This document shows positions 6,382-7,101 of a DNA stretch of 7,101 nucleotides, piece after piece. The notes under the pieces are model-generated. The model made no database searches. It was not told the origin of the DNA and saw only the letters and a list, made by a program, of their open reading frames with translations. The stretch's first letter is position 1. Each line of letters opens with the position of its first letter. Where the stretch lies: positions 1 through 7,101 of the forward strand of contig JBKGZA010000172.1 in assembly GCA_046545815.1 (NCBI GenBank). Direction: 5' to 3'. Made by a program: the position numbers and the translations under genes. Source of the stretch: JAGXLC01 sp046545815 (GTDB lineage Bacteria > Bacteroidota > Bacteroidia > Bacteroidales > UBA12077).

Positions 6382-6418
6382 AAAAGCCTTCTTAGCAAAT
6401 TGGCATAAGGAGGCTTTT
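6382..6418 (+). terminator. Strong hairpin terminator after the FMN-binding gene
   Basis: AAAAGCCTTCTTA (6382-6394) pairs with TAAGGAGGCTTTT (6406-6418) over 13 bp, with one G-T wobble and an 11-base loop. It begins about 20 bases beyond the stop codon. The stem's own A and T ends give short U tracts on both strands, so it could act in both directions. It isolates the FMN gene from the aldo/keto reductase. Confidence 0.85.
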
Positions 6419-6496
6419 AAAAATTTCCGGATAACCCTCTATAAATTAAAATCTTGCTGCAGGAACATAGAATTTCCGTAAAAAAAAATTCAAGAG

Positions 6497-6527
6497 TTGG
6501 AAGTCTTAGAACAAAGTTTTATTTTTG
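6497..6527 (+). promoter_or_regulatory. Promoter of the aldo/keto reductase gene
   Basis: TTG at 6497-6499 and TATTTTTG at 6520-6527 are separated by 20 bases, and the -7 box matches TAnnTTTG fully. This is the best promoter match in the window. Transcription would start near 6534, leaving a leader of about 70 bases in which I see no clear Shine-Dalgarno or stable hairpin. Confidence 0.65.
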
Positions 6528-6603
6528 AAATGATGACAAGTGGACCAAAATTTTCCGGTGAAAAATCAGTCTTATTCGTTAAACACTTAAAATCCATTAT
6601 ATT

Positions 6604-7101
6604 ATGAAAAGAAGAACCTTTTTAAAAAACATTGCAATTGGCAGTATACTGGCCAATTTACCCCTGTCATTGGTGTATTCAAAAGAAAAACTGACACAGA
6701 ATAAGCCGATCCCGAAAAGAGAATTGGCCAATAAAGGAGATATGCTTTCAATGATTGGATTCGGAGGGATACTGCTCAATGAAAACGGCCAGGAATTTGC
6801 CAACGAAACCATTGCCAAAGCTGTAGATGCAGGAGTTAATTACTTTGATGTAGCTCCGACTTACGGAAACGCCCAGGATTTGATGGGCCCTGCGCTTGAG
6901 CCTTACAGAAAAGATTGCTTTCTTGCCTGCAAAACAGGAAAATGGGACAAAAAGGAAGCTGAAGAAGAACTGCATGGATCCCTTAAGGCCTTAAAAACGG
7001 ATCATTTTGATCTTTATCAACTGCATGCCATCTCAAGTAAGGAAGATGTAGATAAAGCACTTGGGCCAAACGGCGCAATTGAACTGTTCGAAAAAGCCAA
7101 A
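6604..7101 (+). CDS. Tat-signal aldo/keto reductase (3' end beyond window)
   Basis: The first 166 residues are present and the frame is still open at the window edge; relatives are usually about 300-350 aa, so roughly half is seen. The N-terminus KRRTFLKNIAIGS (2-14) is a twin-arginine signal, followed by a mildly hydrophobic stretch to about residue 26. This predicts export of a folded, cofactor-loaded enzyme to the periplasm. The (beta/alpha)8 aldo/keto reductase fold follows, with SMIGFGG (49-55) as the first strand. The catalytic tetrad looks complete: Asp82 and Tyr87 in FDVAPTYG, Lys110 in ACKTGKW, and His141 in LYQLHA. The enzyme would reduce a carbonyl or oxidise an alcohol using NAD(P)H, but the substrate is unknown and the C-terminal cofactor-specificity region is not in view. 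The ATG at 6604 gives the full Tat motif. The gene has its own promoter and is cut off from the upstream gene by a terminator. Confidence 0.88.
   Translation, partial: MKRRTFLKNIAIGSILANLPLSLVYSKEKLTQNKPIPKRELANKGDMLSMIGFGGILLNENGQEFANETIAKAVDAGVNYFDVAPTYGNAQDLMGPALEPYRKDCFLACKTGKWDKKEAEEELHGSLKALKTDHFDLYQLHAISSKEDVDKALGPNGAIELFEKAK

Noticed and set aside
5964..6398. Minus-strand open frame of 144 codons opposite the end of the FMN-binding gene
   Set aside because: It is antisense to conserved coding sequence, starts inside the terminator hairpin, and has no recognisable motif.

Overview
The window looks like chromosomal DNA from a member of the Bacteroidota. Three things support this. Candidate promoters carry the TAnnTTTG -7 box typical of that phylum, and most starts lack a convincing Shine-Dalgarno sequence. 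The DNA is moderately AT-rich. The small cold-shock protein and the other families are of kinds common in the phylum. I cannot name a genus. No tRNA, rRNA, CRISPR array, insertion sequence or phage gene is visible.

Layout from left to right: a 63-residue cold-shock protein on the minus strand, with an intrinsic terminator just beyond it. A 246-base divergent spacer follows, with a candidate promoter pointing each way and a near-palindrome between them. Next, on the plus strand, is a 263-residue protein built almost wholly of pentapeptide-like repeats with an 11-residue period. It converges on a minus-strand pair: a transketolase (611 aa) and, joined to it by a 4-base ATGA overlap, a SAM-dependent methyltransferase with an apparent signal peptide (361 aa). 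A divergent AT-rich spacer of about 400 bases separates transketolase from a plus-strand FMN-binding glutamate-synthase-like protein (546 aa from the ATG preferred here). That gene ends at a strong hairpin. After a clear promoter comes a Tat-signal aldo/keto reductase, cut off by the window edge.

Most genes appear to be separate transcription units. The only evident operon is transketolase-methyltransferase. Transketolase serves the non-oxidative pentose phosphate pathway. The glutamate-synthase-like protein and the aldo/keto reductase suggest redox metabolism, but nothing ties them to one pathway. I see no clear new multi-gene system. The points most worth a second look are the apparently exported SAM methyltransferase coupled to transketolase, with its long acidic insert; the stand-alone glutamate-synthase-like FMN protein with an N-terminal four-cysteine motif and no classical 3Fe-4S motif; and the 11-residue repeat protein, which has a 33-residue super-period and one shortened unit.
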